DNA of 64,000 nucleotides, taken from positions 1-64,000 of the forward strand of contig JAKQSI010000111.1 of assembly GCA_029570205.1 (NCBI GenBank), in the 5' to 3' direction. Source of the DNA: Candidatus Omnitrophota bacterium. Lineage in GTDB: Bacteria; Hinthialibacterota; Hinthialibacteria; Hinthialibacterales; JAKPRU01. Positions 28,059 to 36,377 of this stretch are shown one piece after another (the first letter of the stretch is position 1; each line of letters starts with the position of its first letter). The notes under the pieces were generated by a model. The model saw only the letters and a program-made list of their open reading frames with translations, searched no databases and was not told the DNA's origin. The position numbers were made by a program, and so were the translations under genes.

Positions 28059-29516
28059 ATGATCCAATCCGTTCTGATTCTGGTTTTCGCGTTGTTGGCT
28101 CCGATCGGACTGTGGGCATCGGAAGAGCAACCTGATCCGGGGAAAATGTATATGCTGGAAAGTAAACGGCTCCCGGTGCAGGATCGGATCAACCGTGCCC
28201 TCGAAACAATGGAGAGTTCCGAGGAAGAGGCTGTTTTGGCGGAGGCGGTGTGGGATCTGGCTCGTTTCTGTGGAACGCCGGAACGAAGCAAACAGGCGCT
28301 GGAAGCCATTGATCGGTTGATCGAAAAATCTTCCGGCAACTCCACCGTATCTAAACGGGCTACCCTTTCGAGAGCTCGCATTTTCGCACAGATCGGGCAG
28401 AGAGATGAGGCGTACGATATCTTCGCCCGCGCCATTATGGAACAATGGGATGAAAAGGCTTATGAACTCTATTACGAGAGTCTGAAAGACAACGGCGAGT
28501 ATGCCGTCATGGCCATCGACCGATACCAGCGCGTAACCAGCGACCAGGTCAGCGATGAATTCCGGAAATTCTTCAAGTTGGATGGCGATCTGGTTCTGAT
28601 GTTTCGGGAACTCCAACGGATGAAACAGGAAAACAAGGATGCGTTGGCGATGGAAGCGGTATACCCCCAGCTCCAGGAGTCCAAAGGCCGACCGCTTGCG
28701 AAGTGGATTGCAGAGGCATTGTGCCTGACATCGGACAAACGCTACCGGGAGGCTTTGGCTCTAATCAACCGCCTCGATGACCGAATGCGGAACGAGAAAT
28801 TCCCGGAAGCGTGGTACGATGACTCGAAAGATTTTCCGATGTATGCCTCCATCGCGCTTTTCTATGAGGCAGCGGATTTCGACGCGGCAAGAGCCTGTTT
28901 TCGGGAGTTTATGGATCTGAATCAAGACAACCCGGAGCGTGTTTTGACGAAGGCGGTTGAGATCACATACGGGATGGGTCACTCTCCGGAGACAACAAAA
29001 TTGATTGCGGAACTGACCGGATACTTGCTGCAAAGTGAGCTGTATACGGACGAGAATATCCGTACCGGTCTTCCCGAAGAGAAACTGGCATCGCTGATGA
29101 ACATGCATCACATTTCCCTGATTTGGCGCGGGAAACCGGATGAAGCGGCGAGAGTGAGCATGCAAGTAATGGAAAAATACTATCCTCAGACTCTGGCGGG
29201 CGCGGTTGCCGCTCGATCCTTTGCGCAATATCTGGTTCAGGCGTATAACGATCTCGATGGTGCGGAGAAGATTTATCTGGATATCCTGGATCGCGCTCCG
29301 TTCGATGGGGTGCAGCCGACGACCCGAATCGACTTGGCGGGAATTGCCATGATGCGGCAGGATTATGCCAGGGCTGTGGCGTTGCTGGATGAGGTGATTG
29401 CTCATGCCGGCCCTTCACCAAGAGAGCATCTTATTTCATGGGTGCAATCGGCGTACGAGATGCGGGAGATCGCGCTGAGTAAAATGCTGTCTGCTTCGGG
29501 ACCTCCCCGGCCGTAA
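28059..29516 (+). CDS. Exported helical-repeat (TPR-like) protein
   Basis: From ATG 28059, with CGGAGGAA upstream, this is a 485-residue protein with a signal peptide ending near LWASEE. The rest is helical with TPR-like spacing (RARIFAQIGQRDEAYDIFARA, then DYARAVALLDEVIAHAG). No catalytic motif is visible. It sits inside the glycan locus, so it may be a periplasmic scaffold for export or assembly; this is inferred from position alone. Confidence 0.7.
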   Translation: MIQSVLILVFALLAPIGLWASEEQPDPGKMYMLESKRLPVQDRINRALETMESSEEEAVLAEAVWDLARFCGTPERSKQALEAIDRLIEKSSGNSTVSKRATLSRARIFAQIGQRDEAYDIFARAIMEQWDEKAYELYYESLKDNGEYAVMAIDRYQRVTSDQVSDEFRKFFKLDGDLVLMFRELQRMKQENKDALAMEAVYPQLQESKGRPLAKWIAEALCLTSDKRYREALALINRLDDRMRNEKFPEAWYDDSKDFPMYASIALFYEAADFDAARACFREFMDLNQDNPERVLTKAVEITYGMGHSPETTKLIAELTGYLLQSELYTDENIRTGLPEEKLASLMNMHHISLIWRGKPDEAARVSMQVMEKYYPQTLAGAVAARSFAQYLVQAYNDLDGAEKIYLDILDRAPFDGVQPTTRIDLAGIAMMRQDYARAVALLDEVIAHAGPSPREHLISWVQSAYEMREIALSKMLSASGPPRP

Positions 29517-29596
29517 CACGTCAGGCAGGTGAAAGAGGATTCCGACAGCGGAGTCCGGCACGGAATTTCCTTACGGATTGATGTGGAATGGCATAA

Positions 29597-29633
29597 GATG
29601 GTTTAACCTTTTCGGGAAAAGGGTGAAACCATC
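29597..29633. promoter_or_regulatory. Strong hairpin directly before the next start codon
   Basis: A near-perfect 17-bp inverted repeat (GATGGTTTAACC, then GGGTGAAACCATC, closing through CTTTTC and GAAAAG) ends one base before TTG 29634 and contains the only purine-rich ribosome site, AAAGGG. It could be the terminator of the upstream gene or a structure that controls translation of the next. There is no U-run typical of an intrinsic terminator. Confidence 0.6.
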
Positions 29634-31199
29634 TTGCATTTGTCTTTCGGTGACATTCTTCTTTTTGCATTCGAAGACATCGTGAATGCGCCGGCGCTTT
29701 ATGCTGTTTTGGCGCCGTGCCTGGTGTCTTTTTCCCGCTCTATTCCATCCCTCGGTGCGGCGATATCGGGTTTGGGGATCGGGCTTCTAGTCGGGTCTCT
29801 CCTGCCGGGAATCGTTGAGAATCGTTGGCCGGCATCGGCAGCGGTTCTTATTTTGTTTGCGCTTTGCCTGAGGCCGGTTCGGGAGTGGATGCGGAGCCGA
29901 AGTCGGCTGACAGAAGTTGATGCCGTGCTCATGGTTGGTTCTGTGCTGGTTCTCATTTTTTCCCTCATCTGCGTTTTTTACAGTTGGACTACGGGACAGG
30001 AGTCCTGGGGAATCCGGCCCGTTGTGGCCGTGATTGTTCTCATGGCCTGCTATCGTCGGCTTCTTCCCGCCTTTCTGCAGGGAAAAGGAAACCGCATCGC
30101 GAAACGCATTGCGTTAGCGGGAGCGGTGATTCTTTGTGCGCGGGGAATGGTCTGGTATGGGCAGTATCACACGCTTTCCTCGGCAAGATCGCCCCGCGCC
30201 GATTTATTTGTAAATATCCACTGTCTGGAGGCAACCCAAAAGGCCTTGGAGCATTTGGGGAACAACAGGATGCCGGAAGCTGTCACTGCGTTGCGCGGCT
30301 GTCTCATCGGCGGGGGGCCGGAAACGGTTTCCGCCCGGGTGGCCGGGTGGTCCGGTCTGGAACCGACAGCGCTGCCTCTCATGCTGGCCTTTGGGGGACA
30401 TGTCCCTGTGCATCGTCGGACTCACGTCTATTCCTCCGGATGGGATGGCGCGCACGGGCGTATTCTGGCGCTGGGTGAGAGAGGGAGACTGTGGGCGTTG
30501 ACCCGGTCCGGAGCGCAAGACCTTGGGGCGCCGCTGAAAGAGGCGATCGCCCTGACTCTCAGCGCGGATGGATCGCAAATCGGCCTGATCTCGGAAAAGG
30601 GGAGAGTGTTCATCACAGACCAACAGGGGAAAGAATTGTGGAAATTATGGCTTCCTGAATCAACCTATCGAGATATAGCAGGAACCGAATCGCCAAACCG
30701 ATTCCTCGCGCTTCGGGCGGACGGCGCGGTTTACAATGTTACTCATCAAGGCTCCAGGCTGCTTGAGGGATATCCCACCTGGAAAGATACTGAACCCGCG
30801 GTGTCGATTGTCTCAACCCCTGACGGAAAAGGTCATTATGTTCTGGATCGATTCGGGGGTGTTCATCCGAGAGGAGAAACCCCCATCCGGTATGAGGACC
30901 TGAAGGGGCAATCGGAAAGCGGTCATTATTGGCCGGAACAAGACACAGCGCGCGCGATCCTTCTGGCCTCGCCGAATGTTCTGATATATGTGGATCGATT
31001 CGGAGGCTTGCACAGTGTTGTCAAAAGTGACGGAACAGTTTCCTATCGGGGGCACGATTATCCGCCACTGAATGAGCCGGTTGTTGTGGATGTTCTCGGT
31101 GGGATTGTTCCCGGTATGTTTCACATTGTTTGCGAGGATGGGCGGATTATGCCCATCCCGGACTATGGGTGGCTGATTCCGAGGGGGGAACATGAGTGA
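29634..31199 (+). CDS. Membrane protein with C-terminal propeller-like repeats
   Basis: This 521-residue protein has five or six membrane segments in the first 185 residues. A soluble part follows with an SEKGRVFITDQQGKE-type repeat. The last 250 residues hold at least five repeats of the form xxVLDRFGGVHxxG (VLDRFGGVHPRG, VDRFGGLHSV, ALRADGAVYNV), which suggests a beta-propeller facing the periplasm. The same repeat style appears in the cohesin-like protein at 49110. The start is uncertain: TTG 29634 abuts a hairpin, and the next option is GTG 29682. It overlaps the downstream GT4 gene by 8 nt, so the two are probably coupled. Function unknown. Confidence 0.65.
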   Translation: MHLSFGDILLFAFEDIVNAPALYAVLAPCLVSFSRSIPSLGAAISGLGIGLLVGSLLPGIVENRWPASAAVLILFALCLRPVREWMRSRSRLTEVDAVLMVGSVLVLIFSLICVFYSWTTGQESWGIRPVVAVIVLMACYRRLLPAFLQGKGNRIAKRIALAGAVILCARGMVWYGQYHTLSSARSPRADLFVNIHCLEATQKALEHLGNNRMPEAVTALRGCLIGGGPETVSARVAGWSGLEPTALPLMLAFGGHVPVHRRTHVYSSGWDGAHGRILALGERGRLWALTRSGAQDLGAPLKEAIALTLSADGSQIGLISEKGRVFITDQQGKELWKLWLPESTYRDIAGTESPNRFLALRADGAVYNVTHQGSRLLEGYPTWKDTEPAVSIVSTPDGKGHYVLDRFGGVHPRGETPIRYEDLKGQSESGHYWPEQDTARAILLASPNVLIYVDRFGGLHSVVKSDGTVSYRGHDYPPLNEPVVVDVLGGIVPGMFHIVCEDGRIMPIPDYGWLIPRGEHE

Positions 31200-32301
31200 A
31201 CAGGCCCCCCTGCGTGTCTGGCATGTGGACTCCGGGAAACGTCATGGAGGCGGACAGGTCCAGATTTCCTATCTGCTGAACGGCCTGGTCAGTCGGGGAG
31301 TTGCCTGCACATTGATTTGTCCGAAAGAATCGCCGATTCCGGGCCTCGGCATTCCACGGGAAGTCGAAGTGATCCACCTGAACGTTCGGTCGGAATGGGA
31401 CGTTCCGTCGATCTGGAAGATGCGGAAGCTGGTAAGGGCTTTCCAGCCGGACATCCTTCATGCGCATGATGCCAAGGCGCACACCGTTTGCCTGCTGGCG
31501 CGAACCGGAAGGCAGAAAGTGATCGTGCATCGACGGGTATCCTTTCCCATCCATCGGCATATCCTGACAAAATGGAAATATGGCGCAGGCGTGGATCAAT
31601 ATATTGCTGTCGCAGAATGTGTTCGGGACCGCCTGATTGGGATCGGAGCGCCGAAAGAGAATGTGACGGTGATCCACAGCGCAGTGGACCTGTCCCGATT
31701 TGGAAGTACCGGGCGGGATACCACCGTGAGGGAAGAATTGGGCTTGACGGAAGACCGGAAGATCATCGGCACGGTTGGGCGACTCACGCGGGAGAAACGG
31801 TATGATTGGCTGCTGGACACCCTGAAGCCGGTTCTGGAAAGCCATCCGACATGTTGCCTGGTCCTCGTGGGGGACGGGCCGGAACGGGGACCGTTGGAGA
31901 GTCGGGCCGAAAGGTTGGGGATTCGGGATCAGGTGATTTTTACGGGCCACCGGAAGGATGTGCCCCGGCTCCTGGCGGCCTTTGATGTCTATGTGCTTTG
32001 TTCGGAATCGGAGGGGTATCCGGTGAGTCTGGCGGAAGCAATGGCGGCAGGGTGTGCCGTAGTGAGCGCCAATGTGGGCGGGGTTTCAGAAATTGTGACG
32101 TCAGGAGAGAACGGAATAGTGGTCCTCCCGAACGATGCAATCTCTCTGAGGGATGCGGTGGGAGATCTGTTGCAAAATAAACAACTGCGAATGGAATTGG
32201 GCCAAGCCGGTCGAGAATCCGCGATAAAAAAAATCGGTACGGAAGCAATAGTCGAAGCGGTTCTGAAGCTGTATAATCAGGTTCATATTATGGGACGGTG
32301 A
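31192..32301 (+). CDS. GT4-family glycosyltransferase
   Basis: This 369-residue GT-B enzyme has the glycine-rich acceptor loop GKRHGGGQVQISYLLNGL, DILHAHDAKAH, GTVGRLTREKRYDWLL and the donor-site SESEGYPVSLAEAMAAGCAVV (EX7E). It starts inside the 3' end of the membrane propeller gene, and the GT9 gene follows after 15 nt, so it is part of a co-transcribed run through the methyltransferase gene. A role in LPS core or O-antigen assembly is likely. Confidence 0.92.
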   Translation: MSEQAPLRVWHVDSGKRHGGGQVQISYLLNGLVSRGVACTLICPKESPIPGLGIPREVEVIHLNVRSEWDVPSIWKMRKLVRAFQPDILHAHDAKAHTVCLLARTGRQKVIVHRRVSFPIHRHILTKWKYGAGVDQYIAVAECVRDRLIGIGAPKENVTVIHSAVDLSRFGSTGRDTTVREELGLTEDRKIIGTVGRLTREKRYDWLLDTLKPVLESHPTCCLVLVGDGPERGPLESRAERLGIRDQVIFTGHRKDVPRLLAAFDVYVLCSESEGYPVSLAEAMAAGCAVVSANVGGVSEIVTSGENGIVVLPNDAISLRDAVGDLLQNKQLRMELGQAGRESAIKKIGTEAIVEAVLKLYNQVHIMGR

Positions 32302-32316
32302 GGCGATTGAATTGCG

Positions 32317-33438
32317 ATGACAAAGCCAAAGCGATTGAAAATCGTGGGGAACTTTTCATCCGTTTTAATAATCCGCCTGAATGACATCGGCGAAGTAGTG
32401 ATGACCCTTCCGTGCCTGGATGCCGTGCGCCATGCGCTTCCGGGGGCACGGATCGGGTACCTGGTGTCTCCCCCGAGCCATGAACTGCTTTTGCACGACA
32501 GCCGAGTCGACCAAATCTTTGTTTTTGAGAAAAAACTCTGGCGGGATCGCCCATCCCTGCAGGGCATCAAGCAGCTGGGGAAACTTCTGCTGGACCTTCA
32601 TCGCGAACGTTTCGACCTCGCTATCGATCTTCATAATAATCCATCCACGCATTGGCTGGCCTATGTGTCCGGCGCGAGATATCGAGTTTCATTGGATTCA
32701 AAATACCGATCTCGTTACCTGATGACCTGGAAGGCCGCTCCGTGCGCAGGCTGGGAACAGATGCACAATATCGAACGGCATTTTCATGTTCTTACATCGG
32801 TAGGAATACCGACCCGAGGCGCGGAATATCGCTTTGCGCTGGATCCCGAATCGAGAATGCGTGTAAAGACCCAGCTGGATCAGGAATTGGAACCGGGGAA
32901 ACCTGTGGTGGTTCTGCAACCGGGGGCCGGTCTGCCGGAACGATGCTGGCCTGTCCAACGGTTCGGGGAACTGGCCGCTCGATTGGTGGAGGAAGCCGGT
33001 GCGCAGATTGTCGTCCATTGCGGTCCGGGCGAAGACCACCTGGGTGAGCGAATCCGTCAGTCGGTACCGCAGCCGGTTTTGATTGCGAAGCGCCTCACAT
33101 TACAGGAGTTGGCGGGGCTGTTGGATCTTTGTGACCTGCTTATCTCGAACGATTCGGGACCGATGCACCTGGCCGCCGCTCTGGGGAAACCGGTGGTCGC
33201 GGTATTCGGGCCGACACATCCGCAGCGTTCGGGTCCCTATCAGGCCCGTTCCGTGGCGGTCAGCAATTACGTGGAATGCTCACCCTGCGGCATTCAGAAT
33301 CTGTCCTGCATTCACCGGAAATGTCTGACCGATATCTCGGCGGATGAGGTCTATGATGCGGCGGTGCGCGTCCTGAGCCGGGAGCGGGACCGGCCACAGG
33401 AGGAATCCTCCGGAATCGCCTCCGCCGGAGCCTCATGA
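32317..33438 (+). CDS. GT9-family heptosyltransferase-like enzyme
   Basis: This 373-residue protein resembles LPS heptosyltransferases (WaaC/WaaF/WaaQ type). It shows IIRLNDIGEVVMTLP at the N-terminus, LQPGAGLPERCWPVQRF opening the donor domain, and SNDSGPMHLAAALGKPVVAVFGPTHP, the conserved sugar-nucleotide site. Its presence points to an LPS-like outer leaflet. Whether the sugar is a heptose is not shown. It overlaps the next GT4 gene by 4 nt. Confidence 0.92.
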   Translation: MTKPKRLKIVGNFSSVLIIRLNDIGEVVMTLPCLDAVRHALPGARIGYLVSPPSHELLLHDSRVDQIFVFEKKLWRDRPSLQGIKQLGKLLLDLHRERFDLAIDLHNNPSTHWLAYVSGARYRVSLDSKYRSRYLMTWKAAPCAGWEQMHNIERHFHVLTSVGIPTRGAEYRFALDPESRMRVKTQLDQELEPGKPVVVLQPGAGLPERCWPVQRFGELAARLVEEAGAQIVVHCGPGEDHLGERIRQSVPQPVLIAKRLTLQELAGLLDLCDLLISNDSGPMHLAAALGKPVVAVFGPTHPQRSGPYQARSVAVSNYVECSPCGIQNLSCIHRKCLTDISADEVYDAAVRVLSRERDRPQEESSGIASAGAS

Positions 33439-34541
33439 TTCGCCCCATCCTTCTGATCCATCGCGCCGGCTGGGGAGGAGCCGAGCAGACTCTCCTCGAT
33501 TTGATTGAAGGTCTTCCAACCGATCAATGGCAGGTAACGGCGGCCGTGCCGGATGGACCCTTCTCCGAAAAACTCGCGGGACTCCAAACAAACATTGAGT
33601 CGATCCGGTTTCCTGCATGGCGCAAAATGCGGGACCTGATACGAAATCGGTTGTGCCTTCGCTCAATCACAAGACTGGCGGGGCGGGTTTCTGCACGAGT
33701 GGTAATCGCCGGGGATTTTCGCACCGCGCCTTATGCCGTTCAGGCAGCGGTCAACCGGGGGTGTCCCAGCCTGGTGTTCATACAAGACTCGACTATCCGG
33801 CAACGGCATATCAAAGCCTATCGAGTTCATCGAGCGGACCGGGTGCTTTGCCCCTCCAACCGTCAACTTCAACATGCCATTTTGGCTGGTGTTGATCCGC
33901 CCAGGGCAATTCTTTTGCCGGTCGGAATCGATACAAAGCGATTCAATCCCCATGTTGATGGATCGCGGTTGCGAAATCAGTGGATGCCTTGTCAGGACGC
34001 CGTTCTGGTGGGATGTATCGGGAGCATTTCGCCCCTGAAAGGTCAGGACCTTCTGCTGGAAGCCATGCTGCCCCTGATGCGAGAGGATAAGAGAATCGGG
34101 TTGATTTTCGCCGGATCGGGAAAGAACTCATTTATCGAGAATCTGAAAGGGCGGGCATCGGAGTTTCTCTCCTCGAACAGGATTCGTTTTGTGGATTGGA
34201 TGGAGGATATTGGGGCGGCGTATGCGGCGGTGGATGTGGTAGCGGTTCCCTCCCGCTCGGAGTCGTTTTCGCGTGTGACAGCGGAGGCGATGGCCTGCGG
34301 AAAGGCGGTAGTCGCGACACAAACCGGCGCAGTGGAGGAATTGTTTGACCGGGATCGGTGCGGGATATCTGTTCCCGTCGGCGATATATCGGCGCTGCGG
34401 GAATCGCTAACGCACCTGGTGAACGACGCCGAAATGCGAATGCGACTTAGGCACGCCGCGTCCGAACAGATCGTCCACCATTTTTCTCTGGCGAAATCTC
34501 AACAACAGTTCCGGGAAGTATTACAGAGCGTGTGTGATTGA
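33435..34541 (+). CDS. GT4-family glycosyltransferase
   Basis: This is a 368-residue GT-B enzyme with an acceptor loop RAGWGGAEQTLLDLIEGL, a donor domain GSISPLKGQDLLLEAM, and SRSESFSRVTAEAMACGKAVV as the EX7E region. Its ATG lies in the ATGA overlap with the GT9 gene. It is the last glycosyltransferase in the run and overlaps or abuts the SpoU methyltransferase gene. The acceptor is unknown. Confidence 0.9.
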   Translation: MIRPILLIHRAGWGGAEQTLLDLIEGLPTDQWQVTAAVPDGPFSEKLAGLQTNIESIRFPAWRKMRDLIRNRLCLRSITRLAGRVSARVVIAGDFRTAPYAVQAAVNRGCPSLVFIQDSTIRQRHIKAYRVHRADRVLCPSNRQLQHAILAGVDPPRAILLPVGIDTKRFNPHVDGSRLRNQWMPCQDAVLVGCIGSISPLKGQDLLLEAMLPLMREDKRIGLIFAGSGKNSFIENLKGRASEFLSSNRIRFVDWMEDIGAAYAAVDVVAVPSRSESFSRVTAEAMACGKAVVATQTGAVEELFDRDRCGISVPVGDISALRESLTHLVNDAEMRMRLRHAASEQIVHHFSLAKSQQQFREVLQSVCD

Positions 34542-34564
34542 CGGAAATCTCCGAGAGCGACGAA

Positions 34565-35377
34565 ATGGAACGGGATCATTTCAAAACGTTGTCCAGTGTT
34601 CAGAATCCCCTCGTGAAACAGGTCGTGAAGCTGAAAGACCGGAGGCATCGGGATGAACTGGGCCTGATGGTGATCGAGGGATCCCGCGAGATTGCGCGTG
34701 CCCTGGAAAGCGGGATTCGCATCGATCAACTCTTTATTTGCAGGGAACTGACGAAGAATGAACAGGCACAGGGAATCATCCGACAGGCCACACAAACAGG
34801 CGCGGAGATTCTGGAGATCGACACACGGATTCTGGAGAAGATTGCTTACCGGGAGAACCCCGATGGTCTTGTGGCGGTGGCAAGACAACCGGCCTGGTCG
34901 CTTCAGAACTTTCGGTTAGGAGAGTCTCCCCTGGTTGTCATTGCAACAGGTTTGGAAAAACCCGGCAACCTGGGATCGATTCTGAGAAGCGTGGATGCGG
35001 CCGGTGGGGACGGAGTTGTGGTATGTGACGGGATCACAGACCCGGCGAATCCGAATGTCGTTCGTGCCTCAACGGGGGTTTTGTTTACAGTCCAACTGGC
35101 AAAAGCCGATCCTGCGGAAACCTTCTCCTGGCTGAGGGAAAATCGAATTCGCGTTCTGGCCGCATCCCCGGAAGGAAACTGCGAGTTCTGGGACGTGGAC
35201 TGGCGAAAGCCTTGCGCAATCGCAGTCGGCACAGAACATGCCGGTCTGGATAAAAAGTGGCGCGAGAATGCAGATCAAACAGTTCGCATTCCCATGAAAG
35301 GCCGGGCGGATTCGCTGAATGTGGCTGTGACAACAGCGCTGCTGCTTTTTGAGGCGGTACGGCAGCGGCGGGGGTGA
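34565..35377 (+). CDS. SpoU-family rRNA/tRNA 2'-O-methyltransferase
   Basis: This SPOUT enzyme uses S-adenosylmethionine to methylate a ribose in structured RNA. The three SpoU motifs are present: GLEKPGNLGSILRSVDAAG, GTEHAGLDKKW and IPMKGRADSLNVAVTTALLLFE, which form the trefoil knot. An N-terminal RNA-binding domain (SSVQNPLVKQVVKLKDRRHR) precedes them, as in RlmB/TsnR-like proteins. Length is 270 residues from ATG 34565; TTG 34538 in the preceding stop is an alternative. The RNA target cannot be read from the sequence. Confidence 0.9.
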   Translation: MERDHFKTLSSVQNPLVKQVVKLKDRRHRDELGLMVIEGSREIARALESGIRIDQLFICRELTKNEQAQGIIRQATQTGAEILEIDTRILEKIAYRENPDGLVAVARQPAWSLQNFRLGESPLVVIATGLEKPGNLGSILRSVDAAGGDGVVVCDGITDPANPNVVRASTGVLFTVQLAKADPAETFSWLRENRIRVLAASPEGNCEFWDVDWRKPCAIAVGTEHAGLDKKWRENADQTVRIPMKGRADSLNVAVTTALLLFEAVRQRRG

Positions 35378-35698
35378 GAACAAGAAGTTCTTTCCACCAT
35401 CCGACGGAGGGGCAGAACCCCGGTGTGGGGTAAACGACCCGGATTGTCCTGTCGGGATGCTGTCGGATCTCGACTTTGCTTCCGGGGGATGACATTTTCA
35501 TTGTGCAAACTCCCTGACATTTTTATTGTGCGGGAACAAAAACAGGGGAACGGAGTCTCGTCATAATCGATCAAGAATGGTATCTTTCTAAAAAGATTGA
35601 GGAACAACAAAACAAGCACCCACTTACCCCAAATGGACCAGCCGAATTCCTCAGGAGGGGATGCTCAAGTTGAGAGACCCATGGAAATCGGGAGTGGA
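35378..35698. other. Intergenic interval with a possible insertion-sequence remnant
   Basis: About 320 nt without a credible gene. Two 16-bp direct repeats, GACATTTTCATTGTGC (35491) and GACATTTTTATTGTGC (35516), lie 25 bp apart. On the minus strand just beside them a short reading frame gives GSKVEIRQHPDRTIRVVY, which resembles the C-terminal end of integrase-core transposases. No full transposase, target duplication or inverted terminal pair can be defined, so this is a tentative remnant. Confidence 0.35.
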
Positions 35699-36226
35699 AT
35701 GACGGCCACGAAACACGAGTTTCGCGCTGAGTACGTCAATCCGTTCATCCGCAGCGTCAGTAATCTGTTCCAAACTTTGTTCAAATGCAGTGTGGAGAGG
35801 AGGGAAGTGGCATTAAAACGCCGTCTTCCACCGAATTTCGATATTGTGGCGCTGACCGGCTTGAGCGGCGGCGTGCGTGGATTGGTAGCAATGGCATTCC
35901 CGGCACGAACGGCTCTGGCGATAGTAAGCCGGGCCTATAACGAACGAATTATCATAGTGGACGACAGGGTTCTGGACACCGTGGCGGAATGCGTGAACAT
36001 TGTCGCAGGTGGCGCCCTATCCGAGCTGGCTCACGCAGCCGGGACACCGATTGTGCTCAGTTTGCCTGTCGTTATTCGGGGAAGCGATTTCAGTCTGGAG
36101 TATCCCGCATTGCGGAATTGGGTGGAAGTGCCCTTCATAAGCGAGCTCGGTCCGTTTTCGATACGAATCACTATCGCGGCAAACAGGAGCGAGAGTGACG
36201 GCAATGCGAGCATTGATAGCGCTTGA
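35699..36226 (+). CDS. cheX: CheX-type chemotaxis phosphatase-like protein
   Basis: CheX removes phosphate from CheY-P to reset chemotaxis signalling. The protein has EYVNPFIRSVSNLFQTLF at the start, LTGLSGGVRGLVAMAFP, and the catalytic helix DTVAECVNIVAGGALSEL with the ExxN pair E97 and N100. From ATG 35699, with GGGAG upstream, it is 175 residues, close to known CheX; the ORF-track start at 35597 adds 34 unlikely residues. It is the only chemotaxis gene in the window, although a receiver-like fragment follows. Confidence 0.82.
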   Translation: MTATKHEFRAEYVNPFIRSVSNLFQTLFKCSVERREVALKRRLPPNFDIVALTGLSGGVRGLVAMAFPARTALAIVSRAYNERIIIVDDRVLDTVAECVNIVAGGALSELAHAAGTPIVLSLPVVIRGSDFSLEYPALRNWVEVPFISELGPFSIRITIAANRSESDGNASIDSA

Positions 36227-36353
36227 TCCCGTTCCGGCATGGGCGCTCAAGGAATCGGGAACTCCGGAGATCGATCAGACCGGAGACGGATTTCAGGCGA
36301 TCAAGAGTATTCGGGAGACTACCTGCGATTTGATCCGGGTTCAAAATGGATGA
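36204..36353 (+). pseudogene. Possible truncated response-regulator receiver remnant
   Basis: A 49-codon ORF below the track cut-off overlaps the cheX end. It begins MRALIALDPVPAWALKES and continues GDGFQAIKSIRETTCDLI, which matches the first half of a CheY-like receiver in order and spacing. The acidic pair reads LD, the phospho-acceptor strand reads IRVQNG in place of an Asp, and translation then stops. This looks like a decayed or truncated receiver next to its natural partner family. It may also be chance. Confidence 0.35.
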
Positions 36354-36377
36354 ACGTGGAGTACAAGGCAAGAATCG

